Shown one piece after another: positions 22,504 to 33,689 of a stretch of DNA of 64,000 nt. The stretch lies in assembly GCA_963971425.1 (NCBI GenBank), contig OZ020514.1, forward strand, positions 27,020,602 to 27,084,601. The letters run 5' to 3'. The stretch's first letter is position 1. Each line of letters opens with the position of its first letter. This DNA comes from Bryoerythrophyllum caledonicum (taxonomy: Eukaryota; Streptophyta; Bryopsida; Pottiales; Pottiaceae). The position numbers and the translations under genes are program-made. Under the pieces are notes generated by a model. That model was given only the letters and a program-made list of their open reading frames with translations. It made no database searches and had not been told where the DNA came from.

Positions 22504-24842
22504 TACTATAAGAAACCCGTGTTTTTTGTCACGTCCTGAATCATGTCCCATAAGACATGTAGACATCCGAATTTACATCCCTCTGACGTACCAACGCGTG
22601 TAACACGCTATAACGTGTGGGGACATCACCAAAAACGCGAGGACATCCCTGCGACAGGGACGATTTTCACAGATTTTGGGAGGCTGGAAATGGTGCCAAC
22701 TGGGCGCCACGTAGACGACACCTAAGCGGCACGATGACGGGCAGTGCCACATGGCCGGGAATTTCATCCAATCCAATGGTGACGTGGAATCTGATGTGGC
22801 GTTTGACCTGGACCCGGGAAAGAGTGACGTGGCAGGCCACGTCAGCAGAGAATTGCGTGGTTTTTTTTTCAGATTCGTGTTTGCGGGGACGTCATTGGTA
22901 ACATGGCTGTGTTTTTTAAGACATCCCGGGTTGACGTGGAGATGTCCTGCTCGATGTCTACGTCAACGCTACCTGGATTTTGATGTTGATTTCGTTGAAC
23001 ATCGCCATGCCCTAGAGGACGTGGCCATGGACATGATCACGTCCTCCAATATGTTGCCGACCCATGGTCATCGGCAATGAGGGTGTCATCGTAGACGTCT
23101 CAAAGAACTTATGCGTGTCTGACGTGACATCCCCTGATGCATGGTATTGCTGACGCTGTGTATGTGATGGTGTTTTGGAGGGACATTGAGAGATGTTGTA
23201 CAAGACATGAATACGTTGTACAAGACATGAGTACAAGACATGAATACCTCATCTTACATGTAACATGTACATTCATCCAAATTCATGCTTACTGGCCTAC
23301 TTGCAAATGTGATAATATGATATACACGCAATTTAAAATATGTCTCCATAGACACGGGGATGTTTCAAGAGACGTCCCTGCGTTTCCTAAGTGCTGCGGC
23401 ATAGGTCTTCTACAACATGGTCACGTCTATATGTCGCTCACAGCACATTGCATGTCCAACACTGCACCTCTAACCTCTACACTCTAAACTCTAACCTCTA
23501 CACTCTAAACTCTAACCTCTACACTCTAAATTCTTACCTCTACACTCAAAACTCTAACCTCTACACTCTAAACTCTAACATTCTAACTTGTAAACTCAGT
23601 CTACACTCTAAAACTCCAACCTCTACATTCTAAACTCTAACTACTTGGAGAAATGAAGGCCAAAGTGAGCTTTGTGCAACCTCAAATTCTACTTAAAGGT
23701 CTCATGACCTAACTATGGTTGCAGCAGCTAACCCTAGCCGCCTCATGACCTAACTATGGCTGGAGCAGCTAACCCTCGCCGCCTCTATTCATCCAATGAA
23801 CTTGACGAAATTCATCCTACTTGATGGTTATGTTTTGCAAGACACGATGATGTTTTCCAGGACATGTCGATGTTTTCCAGGACATGTCAATGTTTTGCCA
23901 AACACTGCTGATGTTTTCAGAGACGTCTCTGTGGGATGTCCTCAAAGACATGTAGACATTACTCGAGACATCTTCAATTGGATGTCTCAAGTGACGTGGA
24001 CCTATACACAGAATGACGTGTCACCTTGTCCGACATGGAATTGTGTTTGCCATGTAGATGAAGTGCTGTAAACTACAAAATATATAATATGTCCACATGG
24101 GTAAGCCACCAAGGACTTTACAAAATCACCCTAAATTCCTTATAATTCGGGTTTTGGTAGAAAAGTGGTAATTTAATATTATATTAATTAATAAATATTA
24201 TTTAATATTTAAATATACAGTACTGAATTTAATATGTCCGCTTTAATTACAGAATAATCAGTTTTTATAAAATATTATTATAATATTAATTAATATTTTG
24301 TATTTTTAATATTTAAAATTAAATTTTATTTTGGAAACCATTTTGATACGAAGTGGACAAATCAAAAATTTCAGAGGATCAAAGTTAATAAATATAATCA
24401 GAATATTCTTCAATTTGATATACTTTATTTTTTTTTTTAAACAAAAAAAAATCTAGTTTTATAAGGCTCGTGCCTTTTTTTTTCTCCTCTTGCAGACCAC
24501 TGCCCGTTTCGTTTTTTTTTTAACGTTGGGCTGCTTTCTACCTTGCACAACAGTAACTTCGACATTCTTACCCCAGGTAAAACGCTTGTCCGCTGCCAGC
24601 GTGGCAGTTTTGCGTCACCCAAGATGTCCTCGATGACGTCCTCAGAGACGGGCGCGTTGTTGGAGACATCGTCGCGTCTCTTATTTCGCACGCGCGTTTC
24701 GGGACCCTCCCACCTCCACTATTCATTATTGACGCGTGGACATCCTCACGTTCACGGGAACATTACTGGCTAGCTCCAAGACATCAAAAAAACACGCTGA
24801 CATGATTAAGGACATAACAAAAAACACGGGTTTCTTATAGTG
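22504..24842. mobile_element. Non-autonomous CACTA (EnSpm) transposon
   Basis: The left end reads (T)ACTATAAGAAACCCGTG and the right end its inverse, CACGGGTTTCTTATAGTG. The terminal inverted repeat extends about 45 bp with few mismatches (on through TTTTTTGT-A/C-TGTCC and TCATGTC). The flanking triplets are ATA at 22501-22503 and ATA at 24843-24845, a 3-bp target duplication as expected for CACTA. Inside there is no transposase. Subterminal repeats of GGACATC / GACATGT / GACGTGG type are frequent on both sides. The 2.3-kb element must have relied on a partner element for movement. Confidence 0.92.
23466..23645. repeat. Minisatellite inside the CACTA element
   Basis: Tandem units close to CTCTAACCTCTACACTCTAAA (about 21 bp), around eight copies with variants. 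A separate imperfect duplication of about 45 bp (CTCATGACCTAACTATGG...) lies at about 23699-23787. Confidence 0.9.
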
Positions 24843-24845
24843 ATA

Positions 24846-25187
24846 CTACCAATATTCAGGCATGCGACAAGATCAACACTAGATTTTGAAACCTGAAATA
24901 CATTGGAATAAAGCAAGTAATGAGAGAATGACATGAACACATGCTAAGCAATGAAATTATGCTTGATCCGAAGATAAGTTTATGCCATCATAAGAGGTGA
25001 CAAACACGACAAATATGTAGGAAAAAACAAACGGTTTTATATATTAACTGCTTTCAAAATATATACAAGATTTACAAGTACTTTTTAGCAACAAGTATAT
25101 AACAAAATGTATCCCGCGTACTAAACCTGCATTGAAAACCCCTACATATAAAGTTCCCCTATATCTTGAGTTGAGTTACTCCTACAA
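24846..25187. other. Non-coding flank between CACTA element and FCP1-like gene B
   Basis: AT-rich sequence without a supported gene or palindrome. It is the 3' flank of the FCP1-like gene of element B. Confidence 0.4.
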
Positions 25188-26000
25188 TTATTTAGGAGCT
25201 GATTTAAAAACATTGGGAATCTCGTACGCAGTACCCATGTTCCTTGTCGAGAGCGCCATTCCATCAATAATGTGCTTCATTATGGGACTATTACGCACCA
25301 AAGGAGGTGCCCCTATACGATTACTATCGATGTAATTCTTCAACTGCCCGAAAGGACATTCAGAATGCAAGTAGCGAAGCCACGAAAGAAGGGTCCCGGT
25401 AAGGACATTATCATTTGTATCTCCGCGTCTGCATGGAGGCAGAAAGATGGCATTCCCAACAAAATTACAAACACTCTTCTCTGGGTTGTCGTCATTAAGA
25501 AGAGTGTTGTCGGAGTTAAAGACTACCGAATCATGCCGAAGGCTAAACAATGTTTTTGACAAGGTTTTCAAAAACATTGGCTTCTGCTTATTATCTTTAG
25601 CCATAAGGTACACATTCCGCGGAATTTTTATCTGTGAACATTTCTCTTGACCTAGAACAAGAAAAGGAGGCACCAGATCCTTGAAGAGACAAGCCGTGAT
25701 CGCCTTGACTGTGGATTTCTTCATAGAGCTCCAGATGACGGCAGAGTTCAGAAAGTTTTTGATGACCGATAAGAACTCACGAACACCAGGACGAAAGTAG
25801 ACCGCCTTGGTCTAATCAAGGTAGGAATGGTGGACGAATAATCTGTCCGTTGTGAGCTATGCGCGGTAAGCCTCACAGCAATAGAGACTGAATTCGTCAC
25901 GCATAGAATGCCATTCAAATCCATGACGAGATTTAGCCACTTTGGTGGCCCGGCGCTCTCATCAGCGGATACAAATCTAGGAATAAGGTTCTGGGACAGG
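25188..26000 (-). pseudogene. FCP1/NLI-interacting-factor-like HAD domain protein (element B)
   Basis: It starts with PKWLNLVMDLNGILC (compare GRWLNVVLDLNEILC in element A) near 25950, then a shifted frame with FRPGVREFL near 25800 and VIWSSMKKSTVKAI (compare ITIWSSMMESTTREI). It ends with a region like motif III in which the VIDDSP of A is replaced by LNDDNP. The second Asp of motif I is Asn in both A and B. The reading frame changes between 25950 and 25750, so this copy is broken. It is downstream of and on the same strand as the large gene, exactly as in A. An upstream exon may lie around 26224. Confidence 0.6.
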
Positions 26001-26461
26001 ATCAACACACAATACAGTAAATGGTAGCAATAAGTGGAAGGTACCTTATAAAATGCAGATTGAGTAATATACAATGGAATTGTCACTGATTGCACAAATT
26101 CCCCCCCCCCACATAGCGACTGGGATACAACTATCCCAATTGGAGACTTCAATGCTAGAGGACCGTGGACAATGTCATCCAATCCAATGTGAGAAATAAT
26201 TAAAGAAAATGAATCATTAAACAATTCTTTAAATTATGATAGCATTGTATATACAAAAATTTACACTCCTCGTAAAGTACATCAAAAAGCGTATGGATCC
26301 GACGCCTGCATGGAAATACATCCAAGAAAAAACCTATTGAGTCTGAGGTTGAGCACAGTCATTCCAAAAAATCAAGGCTGCACTTCATGATAAAACGGGA
26401 AAAAACGTATTTAAAAGGTAGCCAACCTTATCCACCTCTGATGACTGTGGTCCGCGAGGCT

Positions 26462-28038
26462 CTAGAGACGGCTCATAGTCGACGCGCTCCTCCATGCACA
26501 CCTCTTCTCCCTCCACCGCAGCTTCCACATGAGACAACTCTTCTCCAAGCTGAGCAGGGACCGATAGAGTCGAACCGCCAGGAAGAGTAGAACCACCAGC
26601 ATGGACATCACGCTCACGAATAGCAGCACCGACCCCTTCTGTCGTAGGCAAAAGGGGAGTTGGATTTGAAGGCTGAGTATCCTTGGGTCGAGGATACTCA
26701 GAAGCCTCGGACAATGCAGAGGGGATATCCCCGAGCAGAACCGGCGCCTCAACCGAAATGGCGGCTTCTCCAGTTGGGTGAGATGAAAAGCAAGGTTACA
26801 ATCTAGTTGAAGGAGGTTGAGGCTCAGCCACAGGCTTATCCTCCGTGCGAGGATAAGTGGAGGGATGAGGCACGACAAAAGTAGCAGTGGGGATGGGAAC
26901 CAAATGTGAGCTTGCTCAGTAAGACGTCGGTTGAGTTCCACCAACATCTGCGCTTGGATCTCCGCACGGATTGACGTCGCCATCTTCTCCTTCTCTTGCT
27001 TAGACTCCGCCCGCTGCTTCTCGAAAGAAGATTCCATCTGAGCCTGTCTTATCTCGGCAGCCTCTAACTGTGCCAAAATTGTCTGCCTCTCCTTCCGCTC
27101 CTGAAGGCGTTGGTTGCGTTGGTGCTGATAAAAGTCAGCACCTGGTTTGTACTACACAGGTAGCCCAGAGGCCGGTGCATATCCAACTGCATTTGCAAAG
27201 GCGGCATCAGGTAGGGAAGCGCCCTCCACAGGCAGCCCAGGGGCCGGAACATGCCCAGTTGGATTTGCGGAGGCGGCATCCGGTAGGGAAGCGTCTTCCA
27301 CATCCATAGTAACCATCATTGTCACCACGGTCGGTGCCACCACATTCTGAGATGTATTGGGACGATCTCCACCTTCATCATCACTGGAGTCGGACAACAG
27401 GATGACATGGATATATCTTACAACGGTACCAACGACGGGAACATCTGCTGCAGGGGCGGTACCAGCGACGGGAATATCTGTTGCAGGGGCGGTACCAACC
27501 AAAGGAGATATGTCAGGACCGCCTTGAACTTCCATATAAACGACTTCGTCGTTCCTCGGAAAGTCTTCGTCCGCGAGCACAGGAGATCGGCGAGGAGGCA
27601 ATCTACTACGAGATCGATATGATGGCTCACCATCATCCAAGCTTAGGATCGAAAGGTCGACGCCGTCATTGCCCCTATATGGATTGACGAGCAAGGAAGA
27701 GGCATCCTGAGGAGGCTGTTCAGTTGGTGCACAGCTACCAGATGCCCTCTGGGTCTCGAGGGAGTCCTGCCGCAATCCAGTATCAGAGCGTTGAGCACGT
27801 TGGCGAACAGGTTCAGCCCTCCGTGGCGAGATTCGGGCCCTTCGAATGCGTTCTGAAGGTGCAGCCTGAGACGTCGATGTAGATGCACCTCCAGCGTTGG
27901 AAGGCATAGGCTAAAGGTAAACACAGTCTTTGTAGATGAAATCTTTCATGTCGAACTGAAAAATGCGCTGCATTTTAGTTTTGTACTGAAGCCGGAAGGA
28001 TTCATCAATGAGTCCATAGAAAGAGGATCCAAACATCT
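26462..28038 (-). pseudogene. Low-complexity plus coiled-coil protein of element B
   Basis: After an acceptor-like CATGCAG near 28039 a short exon reads MFGSSFYGLIDESFR. A long frame 27907-27152 is Ser/Pro/Arg-rich at first (RIRRARISPRRAEP) and then acidic. It ends with two copies of a motif close to VEGASLPDAAFAN-VGYAPASGLP, encoded by a roughly 70-bp tandem duplication at 27170-27300; a second duplication lies at 27420-27500. The next frame, 27076-26462, begins with a Glu/Gln/Lys-rich coiled coil (LEAAEIRQAQMESSFEKQR) and is followed by Pro/Ser-rich sequence in overlapping frames. The parallel in A is 7425-6427. At least one stop separates the parts. Function unknown. Confidence 0.5.
26675..26857. 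repeat. Two B-type palindromes inside reading frames
   Basis: GAGTATCCT...AGGATACTC at 26675-26699 and CTTATCCTC...GAGGATAAG at 26835-26857. Unlike the other B-type sites, both fall in sequence that is open in the coiled-coil unit. Confidence 0.75.
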
Positions 28039-28112
28039 GCATGAGACACGAGAAATTAAGATCAAAAATTGGATAATGGAAAAAATTATAAACTGAAATG
28101 AAATCAATTGAC

Positions 28113-28244
28113 TATCCTCGACTCGAGGATAAACCACTCTGAAACTAATGACAGCAGACGAAAATTTTATATCCTTGACTCGAGGATAGACTGCAATGAT
28201 ATAAACGACAGCATACCGTATGGTATATCCTAGACTCAAGGATA
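28113..28244. repeat. Three B-type palindromes in intron 2 of the element B gene
   Basis: Sites at 28113-28131 (perfect 19-mer, arms TATCCTCGA / TCGAGGATA around C), 28170-28188 and 28226-28244. They lie between the donor near 28272 (AATCTG|GTACGC) and the acceptor near 28039. The exon before it ends KFMLANL, matching KLLTASV at the same donor in element A, whose intron also holds three palindromes. Confidence 0.9.
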
Positions 28245-28272
28245 GACTACAATGATACAAATGAGAGCGTAC

Positions 28273-31198
28273 CAGATTGGCCAGCATAAATTTGGAACCA
28301 TTGAAAACTCCGAAAACCCTCTCCTTTGGGTTGCAGAAGTCCCGGAGTAGCTCCAAGTAAAACTTCATCCGTAATTCCGAACTGTGGACGGAGAAGTCTG
28401 CCTCCAGATACTTATTCTTCTCTTTGTAGAAGAATGTATCTGGTGCAGACTAGAACGGCCTCACTCTGTCAATGAGCACGGAAGCCTGGGGATGACTCTT
28501 CTTCACTAAGAAGAGTAGGTTGACATCTGTAACCTTAGCCCTCAACGTCTCATAATACAGGCGCTCATTGGCTGACGAAAGGTACGCCGAGGAGACGGGC
28601 GAATACCGTGCCATCCGCTTTTCGGCAAACTTTGTAGCTTGCAACGCACGGTTGGCGGAGGAGGTGATCCAGATTCAAACATGAAGAGTACTCATGTTTG
28701 GGGTACTCTTTTGCAACTTCATGGCATTCATGAAGTCTGCGAAGTATGGTTCGTCAAGGGAGTTGTCCTTGGACAACCAACCAGGTACGTCACGGAGGTC
28801 GAGAAGTCCTAGTGTAAACTCCTTAGAATCATCTGGAGCGGTGAAGTAATTAACAAACTCGAGATTCTCCCCATCAAAGTCGCGAAGTTTCACATAACCA
28901 TCGTGCAGGGTGAACACGTTCTTCAAATAAAGAAACTTCTTGAAGAACGGAAAAACGTTCGGGAACTTCTCAAGCAGATGAGATGCTCATTTCAGCTTCC
29001 CGACATTGGTCAACCTCATCAACCAGAACTCCTTGTTGGGTTGACAAAGGAGCATGTTGTAAGTAGCAGAAGACACACGGTGTTTCTCCTTCAACTCCTT
29101 CCACATTGCGTCGTTGATCGACCCATTTGGAAGTAGAAACAATAAAGATGGTTCGATGTGCACCAGCTCTTGCATGACGACGCGCTTCTTCTTCTTTCGA
29201 TCAGCCCACTCCTCGTAGTGGTAGCACGATCCATGTACCACGCCAGTCTTACAAAGCGTGACCTTTGGATAACGTTGCTCGCAATCACTGTCAACCAGGT
29301 AAGTGAACAAATCTCTTAAATCCTGGTCGGACAGATGTCCCAACCTCTTAAAAAATTCACGGTGGATTGGCGAAGGCTTGAAACTCCTAGCGTCCTTGTA
29401 TGGACAAGCTGTGTCCGGGTTTACGATGTCTCTATGGTTGTGCTGACCGAGGAATTCTTTCCACAGGTTAAAAATGTCGTCCGGAAGAGTGATGACCTTA
29501 ATCTCGTTCGTAAGGTCCGATGACTTGTTCACTTGCTTCCCTTCCCTCGTGGGATCGATGTTCTAGAAGCGCGTTACAATCAACTTTGCAAACAACTGCA
29601 ATACAATATAGACAACATTAGAGATATTAATCATGGATACCGTATGAACGAGTATCCTCGGCTCAAGGATACTTTAACAACTAGCAAATGACATATCAAC
29701 TAGCGGATACGCAAAATCGATATTTAAATCATACACGAGATTTGGTACAATGTATACGAGATGTCAAGAGAAAAGGCATGGAAGAGTATCCTCGACTCGA
29801 GGATATTTAAGGAAGTGGAACCATACCAAGTACTTCTCCTGGTCGAAGTTGGCACCATTCATTCGCAAGTCGCCCTTGTCATGTTGGTAGCTTGGTCTAT
29901 CAGAGTTGAGCCAGATTCTCTTGTAGCTTGAAATCTGGTTCCTCCACGTAGGTTGGGCATGATCAAGGTAGTTGGTATCGTTGTAGAACTTTGAAATCCT
30001 TTGAAACTTCAGAGGATCCGTTGTCCACACAACATATGCATCCCAATTGCACAGGTCATGTTTGCGTTGTTCCCCGCATTGTTCAACATGTTGAAGTCTT
30101 CTGGAAGCTTCGACGATGTGTTGTCCATTGATCAACATGAACTTCCCATCCTTGATCTCATCCCAGGAATTGGGCTTCCGCGTTATCGTCTCTCGAGCGT
30201 CATCGATCGGGCAGATGCAAATCTTCTGCCGCTAGTTTACCTCTCCAAGTTGGACCAGAAAGTCCATGGAGTTTCGGACTATGCCCTCCTCCATCCCACA
30301 AATCACGAACTGGGCTTTGGCGGGCACACACTATTCGATATTCACGGTGAATGTGGACTCGAACGGGAAGCAAGACTTGTACTCCTCCCAAAACAATCTT
30401 TGGGACTCCGTTGTCTTCTCGAAGTTTACTTGGGGGTCATTCCGCGATTTCACCGGAGTTGTAGCCCTCGTAACAATCAAGGTCGAACTCCCACCGGCTG
30501 TAGCCGTCTTCTTCCGTTTTGAGGGTTCCTCTAGATTGGAGGCCATCTCAAAAGCCCTCCGTGGAGCACCACGACTCGTGCTTCGAATTGCACTTGTAGC
30601 TTCTGTGGTAACGTCGCCGCTTGTTGCACTCTTCTGCTTAAGCCGACGTCGTGGAGGTGGAGCGACCGGAACCGGGCGGGCCTCAAAGTTTGTCAGGAGT
30701 TGGTGAATACGTCCCAATCTCTGGTTTACCTTCTCAGCATCGTCGTTTGACCACGGACTGTATTTTTCGAACGCTTGATGAAACGCCCCATGCCCATTTT
30801 TATCGGCACTCTCAAGCAATTCGTTGAAGTCAAATTGCCCGGAAGTGTCACCGACTTTCACAACAATCAAGTGAAAGTGCAGTAGGTCTTCCCTAGCTTT
30901 GTCCATGGCCTGGATACCGAGAACGATGTAATCGCGTCGACGCTACTCCATGAACATCACTCTCTCATTTCTGTTAAAAGGAACATATGGAATTTCTTCT
31001 TTCAGTTTGAACGAAAGAAGAACGTTCTTTTCCGACCTGAAGGACTAGCCAATGATGTCGGTGGTAAACGACCACAGCTTCCCGTAGTTCTCGACAACGT
31101 CGTCGATGAAAGGCAGTGGGGCGAAAGGATTTTCGAACTCCGTGATGAAGTATGTTGACCCCGAGTAGTCGTAGTTGTCAACGGGATCCATTGGGATT
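28273..31198 (-). pseudogene. Large unknown protein of element B (homologue of the element A protein)
   Basis: The frame starts near 31171 (MDPVDNYDYSG, or MSQRRSPIP at 31198) and continues collinearly to about 30200 through in-frame TAGs near 31045 and 30946. Segments in order are LLHFHLIVVKVGDTSG, a basic Pro/Arg/Thr-rich stretch, VNFEKTTESQRLFWEEY, then MLINGQHIVEASRRLQ followed by WDAYVVWTTDPLKFQRISKFYND (30138-29764), a donor near 29826, an intron to about 29599, then NEIKVITLPDDIFNLWKEF, YPKVTLCKTG, EWADRKKKKRVV and LLFLVKKSHPQ. The order and many residues match 7684-10739. INGQH / IDGEY is the most enzyme-like motif shared. The protein would exceed 850 residues if intact. I know no family for it; a role in mobilisation or in binding the palindromes is inference. 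Confidence 0.6.
29653..29805. repeat. Two B-type palindromes in intron 1 of the element B gene
   Basis: Sites at 29653-29671 (one arm imperfect) and 29787-29805 (perfect), both inside the intron between about 29599 and 29826. Element A has two palindromes in the equivalent intron. Confidence 0.9.
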
Positions 31199-31250
31199 GG
31201 CGATCTACGTTGAGACATTAGGAAAATGGGTGAGATAGTTAACGTATTAT

Positions 31251-31935
31251 TATCCTCGACTCGAGGATAGATATCAATCGCTTTCAACTTAAATAAATTC
31301 TTTTCGCACATTTATCCTCGACTTAAGGATAAAGACATTATGTAAGCTGTTCATTTAGATGTGTTATCATGACGGAGACCAAATATATTGATTTACCTGC
31401 AATTTACCTAGTGAAATGGACAGAGTTTGGATTGTATCCTCGACTCGAGGATACTGAGAACTCTTTAGAATGAGATTCTCGTCAACTTACTTCATGCATC
31501 TATTACAGATCAATTAAATATTCTGATTTTTAAATAATAATGGTTATTTTCTCGACATTAGATTGGACAAAAGACTACTGGATTGACAAGTATCCTCGAC
31601 TCGAGGATACTTTGATCTACTATGAAAGTGTTATTTGTTATATTACATCATGCATCAGTATAAAACGACCTAGTTATGGTAAGTTTTTGGATGGGTTGAA
31701 TTATCCTAGATTTTAAAATGAGCTGTATGCACAAGGTTGACACTTATCCTAGACTCGAGGATGAGTGGGACTATTATGAAGGGATTATTTGAGCTTTATC
31801 CTTACTTGAAATTATATTTGAATGACTTTTATCCTCGATTCAAGGATAAACTGTAATCAGAAGATTGACTCTTAACCTCGACTCGAGGATAAGGTGCTAG
31901 CCGACGGACTATCTCGTATCCTCTACTCAAGGATA
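31251..31935. repeat. Eight B-type palindromes upstream of the first coding exon
   Basis: Centres near 31260, 31322, 31444, 31600, 31754, 31839, 31881 and 31926; three or four are perfect TATCCTCGA-C-TCGAGGATA and others have one or two changes. Spacing is irregular, unlike the 47-bp array. The position mirrors the six A-type sites at 10804-11462. Confidence 0.9.
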
Positions 31936-32199
31936 AATTGTGATCTCTGTCGAATCTGAAACCCTAGCCCCAGAAATTACGGATTATATTATTTAGATGA
32001 GATTGAATTGAGACTTCCGCATTGCAACTCACATGATATGAGATATGCTCTATGGTGAAATAGTCACGAGATGAAACCCTAAACGTACTAAAAATGTAAT
32101 CCTAGAGGCACCTAAACAATCACATTAACTAACTCCTCACAAAATAACAAAGTTATACGACACCCTAATCAAAACCAAACAAAACTAAAAGAGAAATAA

Positions 32200-32650
32200 A
32201 CTAAACCTCACCAACATAAGACATACACCTCACAAAACCAATATACACACCTCACACCCCACAACACACACAGCTAACAAGACACTCACTTTACAATATT
32301 CACACCTCTCACCTCACACCTCACTACACACACAACTAACAACAAACTCACCTCACACCTCACACCTCACACCTCACACACAACACACACCGCACAATAC
32401 GAAACCAAACTCACAGCTCACAACACGAAACCCCAACTCACACCTCACAACACACACCTCACAACGTACACCTAAGTAAACCTAGTAGACAGAGGAGGTT
32501 GCGCAAAAGAATCACGCAAACAGTGCGCGAAGAGAATAGAAGAGAGCACGGGGAGGGTTTGAAGGGGAAGAGAGAATGAGAGAAAGAGAGAAAAGTTGTG
32601 GGAGTGCGCGGCGAGAAGTGGAAGAGAGAATGGGGAGAGAAGTGAAGGAG
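32200..32650 (-). promoter_or_regulatory. CA-rich leader zone of element B gene
   Basis: Low-complexity CACCTCACA / ACACAC repeats, then a GA-rich block (GAGAGAAAGAGAG-like) to about 32650. It has the same placement and composition as 12193-12720 in element A. I infer a 5' untranslated leader; nothing coding is supported. Confidence 0.4.
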
Positions 32651-32909
32651 TCGCGGTGATTCACCGTGCCGCCAAATGTTGTTTCGGGCAGTGGGCAACA
32701 GGCATGGGAATAGGGTAGCGGGCAACAATAAAACGAGCAGCGGTCAAGAATTTTTTTTTTGTTTTTTTTTTAAACAAGCAAAGGGGACCCTCACTGCAAA
32801 GGGGACTTTTTAATCTCAAAGTTTTACACCACGTCTTGTAAGTGAAAAATATAAAGTCCAAAAAAAAAGTCTCAAATATATGTGGAAAGAATAATTTTGG
32901 TGGTCTTTT

Positions 32910-32944
32910 TGCAGTCTATAGTAACGACAGCTTTTAGTGTAGTG
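32910..32944. repeat. CACTA-like right end of element B
   Basis: The sequence ends GTAACGACAGCTTTTAGTGTAGTG. Read on the minus strand it starts CACTACACTAAAAGCTG and continues TCGTTAC, which resembles the candidate end at 13735. The next triplet is GAC; no left partner was found. Confidence 0.5.
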
Positions 32945-33689
32945 GACACCAAATGCAAATCCATATAAGAATTAAAAAGTTAACCATTAATGGAGTGACA
33001 ATACTTGTAGAGCCTAAATCCTTAAAATAGTTTTTTTCAGTGTAAAAAGGGTTGTAGATATATGGAGAATTAAATAATTAATGATTAAGTTTATATTAAG
33101 TACTTAATTAATTGAAAAATACCTTTTCATATCTAAGATAGAAGGATTAATGGGAAAAGGGTTGAACTCGCACCCTTTGGGAAGGGTGTGCCTTTTCATA
33201 TCTAGATATGAATAGATGTGAGAATTTAGTGGAATTAATCTCAATGGTTAATTATAGGCAAAACCGTTTTTCCAAGAGGTGTGCCTCTTGGATTTGAGTA
33301 GAATGACTAGCTTGAATTTTTAGCATTCTTGGCCATTTCCATAAACATTCCTTGGAAGAAGATTGGAGTGAGCCCTAGCTTAGGTGAAAAAGCTAGCAAT
33401 TGAAGAAATCTCTTATGTTGTAAGAGTATTATGTTGTGTGTGAAATTATTAATACATAATTATTATTGAATTTGCATATGTAAAGTCTTGTGTGTGACTT
33501 AAATAATATGTATAAATTGCAATAATATTAAGTGTTTCATAAAATAAATTTGACATTGTGTTTGTAAATGCAATTATATGCATGAGGTATTAATTGTGAA
33601 TAAATTCCTATGCATAAATGCATTAATTATTTTATTTAGATCTTCATTGTAAAAATTAGGAAACTATCCTAATTAATTATGTGACATGA

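Larger units (their letters stand above)
25188..32944 (-). mobile_element. Element copy B: second palindrome-studded element
   Basis: This repeats the minus-strand order of element A: leader zone (32.2-32.65 kb), large gene (31198-28273), low-complexity/coiled-coil part (about 28038-26462) and FCP1-like domain (about 26000-25188). Its palindromes are TATC-CTCGA-S-TCGAG-GATA instead of the A type. The right end near 32944 looks CACTA-like. The left end is not found; the gene at 21807-22502 may be part of it. A and B proteins are clearly related but far diverged, so these are two old families, not recent copies. Confidence 0.6.

Noticed and set aside
23137-23633. Plus-strand frames inside the first CACTA element
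   Set aside because: They run over the 21-bp minisatellite and subterminal repeats; the repeated LYTLNSN phrase is the translation of the satellite.
30001-30706. Plus-strand frames of 146-173 codons within element B
   Set aside because: They oppose the conserved minus-strand gene and show no family features.
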